From: Alnus glutinosa
Lineage: Eukaryota; Streptophyta; Magnoliopsida; Fagales; Betulaceae
Direction of reading: 5' to 3'
Assembly (NCBI RefSeq): GCF_958979055.1
Contig: NC_084887.1
Location: 38,815,120-38,879,119 of the forward strand
Length of the DNA stretch: 64,000 nt
A program made the translations under genes and the position numbers. Shown piece after piece: positions 25,781 to 36,394 of the stretch. The notes under the pieces were generated by a model that had not been told where the DNA came from, searched no databases, and was given only the letters and a program-made list of their open reading frames with translations. The number at the start of each line of letters is the position of its first letter. Position 1 is the stretch's first letter.

Positions 25781-27519
25781 TTATTCAGAACACAGCCTAT
25801 GGATAATTGATATAGTCTTTTTTTTCTTTTTTCTTTTTTCTTTTCTCTGTCTTTTTTTATAAAAAAAAAAAAAATCTGTCTGGATAAATTGATATAGCCA
25901 TAAGCACAAACATGCTCTCAACCAGGGCCCTTCTTCTCGACTAAATTTATAAACCAGTAGAGCGATATAAAACAAAAAGAGAGCAGTGAATGCTTTAAAA
26001 TCAAACTGCCCATAAGTGATTCTCATTGGCCTTAAGGGAACCGGATCCTCTTCGGGAGCCATTTCATTGTCAAAATTTTATTTGTTACATCTAACGGTGT
26101 ACATGATGCCACGTCATTTAAAGCTTTTACCAATATCAACATCCAACAGAACCTGGACCTAGTAACATACATAAGTTGCTACACCAGGTGTTTAAAGTTC
26201 AAAACGTTAAGGGAAATGCTCGATGGGGGACACTCATCCGTCCCCCATCACCCATTTTTAATAAAAAACCAATTTTTTATTAAAAAGGGCTCACAGGGGA
26301 CGGATGAGTGCCCCCTGTGTAGCAAGCCTCAAAGGTTAAATACCCTGAGCAACTAATTTCTCAACTCTACTAAAAACATGGGAAAGTCACAGCAGTTTTG
26401 CAATGATAAACTACTAGTGAGAGTTCAATCATGTCCAGAAATACTGGCTAACTACTAGCTCTCTGTCTTGCAACTCATGTACAAACCAGATCAGTTTCTC
26501 AACCAAAACCCATTTTCTCTTTGTGGTAAGCAACAACCTACAATAAATAAGTAATTGCACTACCAACAGACATTGGACCCTCAAGATTTCATGATGAGTA
26601 AGAGAAGAAGAAACAGTAGTTCGTTGTTGATAGGATCTAACACCAGAAAGCACATCAAACTCCAATTTCACAATCCTATGAAGCTAAATAAGCAAGATAC
26701 ACTCATTGACAAATTGGAGCAAATCTGGCTTCTAGGAATCATGCCGAGGTATCAACTCTGGAAAGTTATGATTTTTCATCCGTTCAAGGTGGGCATAATT
26801 AAATGACAATATGTATCCAACCAACACTATATATTCCTCTCTTGGGATGAGACTTCTACTTTTCATGTGAAGATGTCATCACAAACTTAGGAAATACATT
26901 CATATATATGCTCAGGGTCCAAATGAACAGGGATTCCTTCCTTAAACAAGGTCTTTAATGTGAGAAGTTAGATGCTCTTGGCCTAAGTGTCAGTCATCAA
27001 CTACCTACTACCTGCTTCGATTGCCCGAAGAAGCTTCGTTATCACCTAGTGTTTCTTTTGATGAATTGGAACTTTTTCACTATAAATTCTATGGTTTAAC
27101 ATTGAAAATTTTAATTGCTTGGCACGATTATTCTATAGCACTATTCTGTAGCTTCTGCCTCCACATTTTTCACAGTAGCAATTCAGACGTTATTGATATA
27201 AATCCAGATGTGATTAACCATGCCATTCCCGTCACTCTCTTTCAGCTATTGATTGGCAAAAAAACCAATCACTCACTGACGAAGCAAGCACATAGACACG
27301 CAATTCCAAATCAAGTAATAACCAAAGCACAAACATAAATGAAAATATGCAGAAAATTTTAAATGCTAAAAGATTCAAATAGCGGTAAATGCGGGATCAT
27401 CGATTTCTAGAAAGAAACGAAAACCATTACCACATTCAGCCTTGGTTACAACATAAACTCAATGGTCCAACCCTCACAATTTTAGCTAAAAAATTTCACT
27501 AACCTTCTTTTCCCCAAAC
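25781..27519. other. Intergenic region 3' of the CHZ1-like gene
   Basis: The minus-strand frame at 25781-26062 starts with ATG and has one hydrophobic stretch. It abuts a dispersed repeat (26063-26115) and decays into low-complexity lysines, so I do not call it a gene. The right end (27350-27519) is probably the 3' UTR of the CHZ1-like gene. I see no other gene. Confidence 0.35.
26208..26335. mobile_element. Hairpin MITE with near-perfect arms
   Basis: The arms gggggacactcatccgtcccc and ggggacggatgagtgccccc enclose a second inverted pair (ttaataaaaaacc / ttttttattaa). The whole block could fold into a long hairpin and looks like a small MITE. No clear duplication was found. Confidence 0.65.
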
Positions 27520-28122
27520 TTACGCATCGCTATCGTCGCTATCGTCGTCATTGTTGCGGAGATCGTTAGCAATGTAAACCCCAGGCTGAACCGTCCGCCT
27601 CCGAGTCCTTGACGGTAGAATGTTATCCAAATCGACCTCCGCTAGCGGATCGTCCGATAAATCGCTTTCACCGCCCGATACATCGCTACCGTTATCGCTA
27701 TCATCGTCTTCATCGTCATCTTCTTCTTCTTCTGCTATCAATTTGCCTTTGCCCTTCTCATCCTTCACAATCCCCTTTCCCTTTCGGTCCGCCTCAGCTT
27801 CCCCATTACCATTCTCACCATCTTCGTCTTCGTCTTCATCTTCATAGTCCTCCTCCTCCTCCTCCTCCTCCTCCTCCTCCTCGGCTTCGGCGAGCGAATC
27901 GGCCTCGAGTTTACCGTCTTTTTCTTCGGCTACTGAAGAATTGTGTTCGGAAGCGTCTAGACTTTGTTTTTTCTCTTCGGAAACCAAGGAATCGTTGTTG
28001 GCGTTGTCGAGAGCTTCTACTTTCTGAGCTTTCTTAGGGTTGTCTCCGTGGTCTTCGCGGCAGATATCGGGTTTGCGCTTCGAGTGCAATGTGGGTTCTT
28101 CTTGTTGCTTGGTTTCCGCCAT
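27520..28122 (-). CDS. Acidic nuclear protein, CHZ1-like histone H2A.Z chaperone (putative)
   Basis: This is a single-exon frame of 200 residues starting at the ATG at 28122 (MAETKQQEEP). The open frame extends a few codons upstream without another ATG. The N-terminal part has basic patches (SKRKPD, NPKKAQKVE). The centre is a very long Glu/Asp tract (about residues 85-150). The C-terminus reads DLDNILPSRTRRRTVQPGVY and then IANDL, followed by an acidic tail. An acidic stretch plus a short conserved DxxNILPSRTRR segment is typical of plant proteins carrying the CHZ domain, which binds H2A.Z-H2B dimers in yeast Chz1. Role and name are inferred from that segment. The protein would act in the nucleus. 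The trinucleotide-rich coding tract (CTC/CTT on the plus strand) is prone to length variation. Confidence 0.75.
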   Translation of the reverse strand: MAETKQQEEPTLHSKRKPDICREDHGDNPKKAQKVEALDNANNDSLVSEEKKQSLDASEHNSSVAEEKDGKLEADSLAEAEEEEEEEEEEEDYEDEDEDEDGENGNGEAEADRKGKGIVKDEKGKGKLIAEEEEDDDEDDDSDNGSDVSGGESDLSDDPLAEVDLDNILPSRTRRRTVQPGVYIANDLRNNDDDSDDSDA

Positions 28123-29315
28123 GAGTTTGCGCCTCACAACTTTCGTTCTCAGGGACCGGGGTTCGATTCGGGCTCTCCAATCGGGCGGGTTAGGGTTTGG
28201 GGTTTGTTTGCGGTGGACGAGGAGAGTATCGGTTATTTGGAAAAAGGAATTTTATTCTCAATAGATTTTAGGGCTATTATTAATTTATTATCATCTAAAT
28301 TTGATTAAACACTAAATACCGATAAATATTTTTAATTAAATAATTAAAATTTTATAACATTAATCTTTATCATTTTCACAGTGATTTATCTTATTTAAAT
28401 TAATCAAAAAATTTATTTTTATCATCATGCATCTAATTTATCTAGTATACAAAATGATGAATATTAATTTTATTTTTTTTATCAGAATTCTCTTCAATTT
28501 AAAGGACCGAGTTTACCTCCACACAAGGTTATAAAAATACTATGTATCATTTTGCATGTAAGAATGATACATTTTTTTTTTAATTGTGATGGCAAAGTTG
28601 GAAAAACAAATACATTTTTAATAAAATTTATTCCAATTTTGTTCTTGTAATTAAAAAAAAACATGTGAGAAATGACGCATGACATTTTTATGGATTAAGT
28701 TGGAATAAGTTCATCCAACCTAATTTTAAATGAAATCTTTATACCATTTTAAATTTCAAGTATCAACTTTTACACTACTAGTATGAATTTTACTGAAGTC
28801 GGTCCATTGGATAATATCACAAATCAAAGTATTCACAAAATTGGCTTGACCTTGGTCGAGGTTTGAGTCCACTTTATGGGTGATTATCAACCTTCTTCGA
28901 TGTGTTTTCGTCGGATTTTAACAATCAAAACAATGATTTTTATCATAAAACCCATTTAACAAAAGTAATGCTCTAATAAAAATAAAAAATAAAACAAAGA
29001 ATAATGTTATATGAAAGATTCTTATTATTCTTTTTCTTTTTCTTTTTTGTATCTCTTCAAATGTGACATATCTTTTAAAATGACAACTAAATTTAGAATG
29101 AATCACTATTAAATTTTATTCAATAGTGATTTTGATCTAATTAATCACTATTTCTTTATATTTACAATATAAAATATTCATATCAATGAGAGAATTGAAA
29201 TAGGTAAAACTAAAAATTAGTATGATAATCAAATTAATATCAATCTGATTGCAATCCATCATCTAGAAGATAATAATTATTCTTTTATGGTAGTTATTCT
29301 ATTAATGCTCCGTTT
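28123..29315. other. Intergenic region upstream of the CHZ1-like gene
   Basis: The 5' UTR and promoter of the CHZ1-like gene should be within 28123-28260, a locally GC-richer stretch. The rest is AT-rich with no recognisable gene. A T-arm-like ggttcgattcggg at 28159-28171 is not part of a tRNA. Confidence 0.4.
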
Positions 29316-29990
29316 GTTTCGACGTAAAATATTTTTTATAGTAAAATATTTTCAACGAAATTATTTTTCAAAAAAAAAATGATTTCCCTGAAAATATTTT
29401 AGCGTTTGGCTCTTACAAAAAAATCACCAACGGCGAAAAACTACTGGTCACGAGATTCTGTCACTGACCGACAGGATTATGGCTACTTTCATTGGGTTCC
29501 TGCTACTGTTGCCGAATTCCGGCAAAGATTGCCGGAATATGACACAAATGACCAGATTTTGGTCAAATTAACCAGAATCTGGCACAATACGCCAGATTCT
29601 GGCAATACTAGTCAAATTCTGAACAGTTTGGCTGGAATCCGGTCTATCGAAATCCCCGCGACAGTGGCTGGATGTCATCGGATTCTGATAGAAATTTCTA
29701 GACGGCTGGATTTTGGCGAATGTTGTTGGAATCTGGCACTGTACGTCGGATTCCGGCAATCGGATACAAAAATTCGAAGACCTTCGGTGGTAGATTCAGG
29801 CTACCAACAAATTCCAATGTCCAACGGTAGTGGATTCCTACAAACATGCATGTAAGAATGAAGAGATTAAATCCAGAAAACGATTTATAGTTTTGAAAAC
29901 TGTAAATCGTTTTTCAAAAATTAAAGAGACTCTTACGGTCAAACTGAAAATGAATTTCGTTGACTATCTTTTTTCGATTACACCAAATAC
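29316..29990. mobile_element. Long-TIR DNA element with an internal 20-bp-period repeat
   Basis: The left end (ccgtttgtttcgacgtaaaa, later tcaacgaaattatttttc) and the right end read backwards (cgtatttggtgtaatcgaaa, later tcaacgaaattcattttc) are imperfect inverted copies, suggesting a Mutator-like non-autonomous element. The interior, about 29535-29770, is built from diverged units 20 bases long of the form gaatctggcacaatacgcca. The open frame across it (29406-29855) reflects that repeat rather than a gene. Borders are approximate. Confidence 0.5.
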
Positions 29991-30576
29991 GAAAAAAAAA
30001 AAAAAAAAAAAATTAAACAACATAAGAACCATATCAAATGTTCAAACAAAATTACAAAAAGAAGCTAAATAATAATATTGCATTTCCCATTTTAAAAAAA
30101 ATATATATAGAGAAGGTCCCGCTAAATTTCGCGAGGAGGCGAGCTCATTGGGTCAAACTCCAAGGAGGTAGACACCAAAGTCGTAATAGCAGATAAGGCC
30201 AATCCAACACAAATCTCATCGCTCTTCCTCTCTCACCCTCCGGGAGAGTTGGGCTCTCCGAACCTGAATGCGTTAACCCCTTCGGTTTTCGTAGAGAAGA
30301 CAATCGAGGTTGGTCCAAAATGATAGCGATTTCGTACTTAACTGTGTTAACTACTTACTTCAGGTATGGTGTGCTATTTGTTTTCAGCCAAATCAGAGAT
30401 CTCTTCCGGAAAATCACCGGCTGGTTTAGCTCTAACAACCTTCAGGTGCGCTTATTATTTTCCTTTGCGCGTGTTTGTTAATAGCCAGCTCGTTGTGATT
30501 ATGTTTTTTATATTACTTTTTTCAAGTAGGGTTATGCTCTAATTTGCTTAGGCCTCGAGGATTTCTATCTACGCCG

Positions 30577-33500
30577 TGTTAAGAGTACTGCATAATCTAT
30601 TGCAGAAAACCATGATAGCAAACCTAACAAACACGTCATTAGCAAGTCATCAAGAGGAGCCATGATTCAGCAAGCAACACTTCAAGAGATAACATGACAT
30701 CAGACCATATCTTAACCTTCAACAACTTCTCTGATTACTGTGACAGCAACCATACTTAGCCTTACTTAATTGACAACCAGCAACCTATACCCTCTAAGAG
30801 CACTAGCAGCAGCTTCCCAACCATTTTCCCTATATTTAGGGAACAAAACCACTTTTTGTTTCCCTAAAAAAAAACACCCCACAATAGATTCCCTTAACTT
30901 TCCCTATATCAATTAAATACTTTTTTTTACTCTTATTTTATTATTTTTTTTTCTCTTTCTTACTTTTTTGTACCAACCAACTCTCAACTAACTCTCAACC
31001 AACCCTTCATATCTTTGTTTTTATGTTCATAAAACTATTTAAATGACCATTTAAATTGTTTGATCAAAATAGCTCTGAATGAGATTTTTTTTTTTCAAGG
31101 GAAGGTTCTAGGAAGGTGGGTTGATTTATTGTGGATGATACCCAACACAGGTGGTGGGGAGCTTTGTTGAGATTCCATCAACTTAAAATGACGTACAGGA
31201 ACATGCAAAAAATCCAAAAAATTCAATTGCCAAATTCAATAGTCATTAAATTGCATCAGGGTATGGCACGAGAATGGGTTTCAGATGGAGGGAAATGAAA
31301 GCAACAGTGGGGAAATGAAAGCAGAAATGGAGGGAAGCGTGAAAGATGAGAGATATGGCCAATTTTTTCCTATTAAAAAAATTGATTGGGAAGCTACAAT
31401 GCTACCCAATGTATTGGGTAGCACTGTAGCTACCCAACCAAAATGTGTAAAAATGGGGAAGCTATTGTGGGTCAATTTTTGATGCTTTTTATCAAATTTT
31501 CCCTAAATATAGGAAAGGGAACCATTATAGGGAATCTGCTACTAGTGCTCTAAGACAAACGTGTAACCCTTTCTTAGTTCTTCACTTTGTACACTGGTCG
31601 TTGACCATCTTTTTGTTTCTTACTTCTGATTGTATTGGTCTATAAATATTGAAGCAATACACTCTGTTTTTGCAAGCTTCCAAAACAGTTTTTCAAACCT
31701 TTTCATGGTATCAAAGCCAGGTTCCAAGCTAACACTTTCCAAATGGCTAAATCAAACGCTGCCTCTTCAAACGTTGCCTCCTCTTCTTCCACTAAAGCTC
31801 ATTCCTCAAGTAATATAACATCTGTTATATCGAATCTACCAAATACTACTCAATTTACCATTGTCAAACTTGATGGCCCTAATTACTTGGCTTGGGTCTC
31901 TCAATTCCTACCTATCCTACGTAGCTATGAACTTATGGGATTGGTGGACGGCTTTGAACCGTGCCCTCCTAAGTTCCTGACTACAGCTAAAACCAATGAG
32001 CAAACTTTCAACCCTGCATATGTTTTATGGCAGAAACGAGACCAACATCTTTTGAGTTGGATTTTGTGCTCTCTAGAACCAGCTTTGATCTCTTCCATGT
32101 GTGGCCTAAATACTTCGCACTCGGCATGGAATGCTTTGGCTGAAAGGTATGCAAGTCAATCAAGGTCACACATTTCCTATCTTAAAAGACAACTCCAGAA
32201 TCTGCAGCAAGGATGTAAGTTTCCAACTTCCATGCTTCAAATAGAAAACCAAAGTTTCCACCCAAGAATCACTCCAAGTTTACAACACCATCATCTAGAT
32301 ATTCAGGTTCTCAATCCAGATTTTCTACCTCATCAACAAAGCCACCTAGTGCTGTCCAAAACTCCACCCGTAGCCCTACATTCAACTAGAGGCCTACGTC
32401 AAACAACAACCAAAGTTTTCCAGCACCTTGCCAAATCTGTGGCAAGTTGAACCACACTGCCTTAGATTGTTATCACTGTATGGATTATGCTTATCAAGGT
32501 AGGCATCCACCACCACAACTTGTAGCCATGATAGCACACAACAATGCTGAACTTGAAAGTCATGAATGGTTAGCTAACTCAGGAGCAAACACCCATGTGG
32601 CTGCTGACCCCTCTGCCATCAACAATCCTCAACCTTTTAGAGGACCTGAAACTGTAGAAGTTGGGAATATAGCAGGTTTGGAAATACAAAGCATTGGCTC
32701 ATCATTGGTTCAATCTACTTCACCCTCTAAATTTCTTCTCAAAGATATCTTATACTGTCCCTCAGCCTTCTGCAAATTTATTATCCATAAATAAATCCTG
32801 CATTGATAATCATTGTTCCTTTGAACTAACCGGATCCTATTTTACTGTAAATGACAACTTGACAGGGACTGTGCTGCTCCAGGGCCCCAGTGAGAATGGC
32901 TTATACCCTATCCCTTTGCATCAACTTCAAGCAAATAAATTGAAAGGATTCGCTGCATTCATTGGCGTCAAGACCACTAATATGGTGTGGCACCAAAGAC
33001 TCGGTCATCCCTACAATGCAGTCTTCCTTAGAGTCTTAAATAGTCGGCATCTTCCTTTGTCTGGTCAAGTTAACAAACATAGTGGTTGTGAGTCGTGTCA
33101 GCTTGGGAAATCCAAGCAATTGCCTTTCTCTTTGTCTTCTAGATGTACTAAGTTTCCTTTAGAAATTAATCCATTATGATGTTTGGACCTCTCCGGTTTC
33201 TTCATCAAGTGGTTGTCGCTTTTATGTTGTCTTTGTAGATGATTACAGTAGGTATTCCTAGCTGTATCCCATCATTAATAAAAGTGATGTTTTTCAATGA
33301 TTTGTCAAGTTTAAGTTGCTGGTTGAAAAATAATTTTCTATTGTTATTAAGCAAGTTCAAAGTGATAATGGAGGAGAATACACGTCCAATCAATTCAAAC
33401 ACTTCCTCACTCAACATGGAATATTGCACAGATTGACTTGTCCCCACACTTCCCAGCAGAATGGCACTACTGAAAGGAAGCACTGACACATAATTGAAGT

Positions 33501-36394
33501 TGGACTCACTCTTTTAGCTCAATCGGGCTTATCTTCCAAATTTTGGGTAGATGCTTTCTTAACTACCACGTTTCTCATTAACCGGGTACCTACACCAATC
33601 TTGCAAAATGAGTCTCCTTTCTTCAAGTTATTTGGGAAACAACCAGACTACTCTTTTCTCAAATCATTTGGCTGCCTTTGCTATCCTCTACTAAGACCAT
33701 ATGCAGTACACTAATTATCCTTCCGCAGCAAACCATGTATATTCTTAGGATATGCAGCTAATCATTATGGATACAGGTGTTTTGAACCACTATCAGGCAT
33801 AATTTACGTTTCAAGACATGTCGTTTTTTATGAATCCAAATTTCCAGCCATGGGTATAAGTCTCTCTCAAGGACCCTGCACTGTCACAAACACTCCAGGT
33901 TCTGGTTCTTCTTTAATTTTTCCACTCAAGACCCCTACTACCTCTACAACTCTATCACAAGTCATCTTAACCGAGCTACCATCTCACTTTTCTCCACCAC
34001 TTCACACTGCTACCAGTCTCACTCACACAAATGAGTCACCACCAACCTCCACTACTCCCACCTCTAATAGCCACGAGTCCCACTTATCTCCTAGTAACTT
34101 GAACCTGCTACCTCCCATGTCTCCCACTCACACAAATATCTCATCTCCACCTCATCAACATGCTGTCACTGCACCTCTCCCAATTAATGTTCTGCCTACC
34201 ATGTCTCCCACTCACACAACAACCACATTTCCTCCTAATCCACATGATGCCACCACATCTCTCCCACCTTCCAACCGTATGATCACTCGGTCCCAAACCC
34301 AACATGTTGCCACCTCATCACAAACCCAACATATTGCCACATCACCCCCCAACCGCATGGTCACCCGGTCTCAAACCGGCCACCTCAAACCAAAACACTT
34401 CCCCGGATACAAAATGTTCTACACTCCTCAGTATCCTCTTATTTCTCTTCAAGCCATCCATCTACCTTCTACTCCTACAACTTACAAACAAGCTGCAGCT
34501 AACCCCCAATGGATTGAGGCTATGACAAGTGAATACAATGCTTTGCTATCAAATCAAACCTGGACTCTATGCCCCCGACCTCCTAATCAAAATGTCGTGA
34601 GGAACAAATGGGTGTTCAAAATCAAGCAAAAACCTGATGGAAGTGTGGACAAATTCAAAGCACAACTGGTTGCTAAAGGGTTTGATAAAAAATGTGGAAT
34701 TGACTACCACGAGACATTTAGTCCTATTATAAAGCCTGCCACCATTCAACTCCTTCTAGCTCTTGCAGTCCACTTTGATTGGGAGCTTAGACAACTTGAT
34801 GTATCAAATGCTCTCCTCCATGGTTTGCTAAATGAAGAAGTTTACATGGAACAACCACCCGGTTTTATTGATCCCATGTACCCTGAATTTGTTTGCCAGC
34901 TCCATAAGTCACTCTATGGCTTCAAACAAGCCCCAAGAGCTCGGTTCACCCGGCTCACTCATGCTCTTCTGGATCTTGGTTTCTTTGCATCTCAAGTGGA
35001 TTACTCTTTGTTCACTTATCATCGCGGCAGCACACATATTTTCCTCTTAGTGTATGTTGATGATATTATCATCACAGGAAACCATCATGCCACTATTAAC
35101 TTGCTCATTGGGAAACTCCAGCTCGACTTTGCTATGAAAGATCTCGGACCTTTGAGCTATTTTCTTGGCATCCAAGTTCTCCGCAATTCCAATGGTCTCC
35201 ACCTTAGACAATCTAAGTATGTCATTGATTTACTAAACATGGTTCATATGGCTGAATCCAAAGCATACCGTGCACCCTGTGTAGCTAGAACCAAAATGTC
35301 CAAATTTGACAGTGATCTCCTTCCTTATCCTACCATCTTTCGTCACATTGTTGGCACCCTCCAATATGTCACCCTTACTCGTCCAGATATAGCATATTTC
35401 GTGAACCAACTTTGCCAACACATGCACAACCCCACTACTATTCACTTGACAGCTGCAAAACGAGTTCTTAGATACCTTAAAAGATCAATAGATTGTGGTC
35501 TTCACTACTACAAAAGCTCCCTTACCATCAATGCCTTTTGTGATGCCGATTGGGCCGAAAACCTAGATGACAGACGTTCCACAACCAGTTATGGTATTTT
35601 CCTAGGCTCTAATCTCATTTCATGGTCTGCCAAGAAGAAACCGGTGGTCTCCCGCTCAAGTACAGAAACTGAATACTGTTCCATGTGCCTCACCACTGCT
35701 GAATTGTATTGGATTCGCATGTTGTTCCAGGAATTACATCTCCCTCTCTTATCTCCTCCAACTTTATGGTGTGACAACTTTGGTGGTCTTGCATTAGCCT
35801 CCAATTCAGTGTTCCATGCTCGAACCAAGCACATTGAGGTTGATTTTCATTTCATTCGAGAAAATGTCACTAACAAAGACATTCAGCTTCGGTACCTTTC
35901 TACTCTAGACTAACTTGCTGATATTTTCACCAAGGGACTTCCAGCCAACCAGTTCTGCATCCTACGAGACAAACTGAGGGTTTGTGCACCCATTAGTTTG
36001 CAATGGGGTGTTAAGAGTACTGCATAATCCATTGCAGGAAACCATGACAGCAAACCTAACAAACACGTCATTAGCAAGTCATCAGGAGGAGTCATGATCC
36101 AACAAGCAACACTTCAAGAGATAACATGACATCAGACCATATCTTAGCCTCCAACAACTTCTCTGATTACTGTGACAACAACCATACTTAACAACCACAC
36201 TTAGCCTTACTTAATTGACAACCTGCAACCCATACCCTTTAAGACAAACTTGCAACCCTTTCTTAGTTCTTCACTTTGTACACTGGTCCTTGACCATCTT
36301 TTTGTTTCTTACTTCTGATTGTATTGATCTATAAATACTAAAGCAATACACTCTGTTTTTGCAAGCTTCCAAAACAGTTTTTCAAACTTTTTCA
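30577..36394 (+). mobile_element. Ty1/copia LTR retrotransposon (RE1-like), broken, in LCB2 exon 2
   Basis: This is a fossil copia element in the same orientation as the host gene. The left LTR is 30577-31705 (about 373 bases once a nested MITE is removed) and the right LTR is 36009-36394 (386 bases). Both begin TGTTAAG and end TTTTCA. The 5-bp target duplication CGCCG flanks it (30572-30576 and 36395-36399). A primer-binding site like the usual initiator-Met type (tggtatcaaagcc) starts at 31706, and a purine tract (atgggg) precedes the right LTR. The parts in order are a copia-type gag (from about 31743), a protease-like segment and GAG-pre-integrase (32447-33180), integrase remnants (33180-33850), and reverse transcriptase plus RNase H (about 34500-35913, with LLVYVDDIIITG). 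The element is broken, with at least several interruptions. By eye the LTRs differ at about 20 sites plus one 14-base indel, roughly 5-6 percent, so insertion was probably a few million years ago or more. Confidence 0.95.
30798..31550. mobile_element. PIF/Harbinger-type MITE nested in the left LTR
   Basis: The insert begins gagcactagcagcagcttcc and ends with the inverted partner ggaatctgctactagtgctc. The terminal inverted repeats run about 45 bases and include ccctatatttaggg on both sides. TAA lies on each side (30795-30797 and 31551-31553), the 3-bp TWA duplication typical of Harbinger/Tourist elements. The right LTR shows the uninterrupted site (ctttaagacaaa), which proves the insertion and its order after the copia element. 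It is 753 bases long with no transposase. Confidence 0.85.

Noticed and set aside
25781-26062. ATG-started minus-strand frame with one hydrophobic helix (MAPEEDPVPLRPMRITYG...)
   Set aside because: No family recognised. It begins at the edge of a dispersed repeat and decays into poly-lysine from an A/T-rich tract, so it is probably chance or repeat-derived.
28123-28308. Plus-strand frame overlapping the CHZ1-like leader, and a T-arm-like ggttcgattcggg
   Set aside because: The frame is antisense to the leader. No tRNA acceptor, D or anticodon arms can be drawn around the motif.
29406-29855. 149-codon frame
   Set aside because: It translates the 20-bp-period repeat inside a transposon, and its composition explains the openness.
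33205-33489. Minus-strand frame inside the copia element
   Set aside because: It is a shadow of the sense-strand integrase region.
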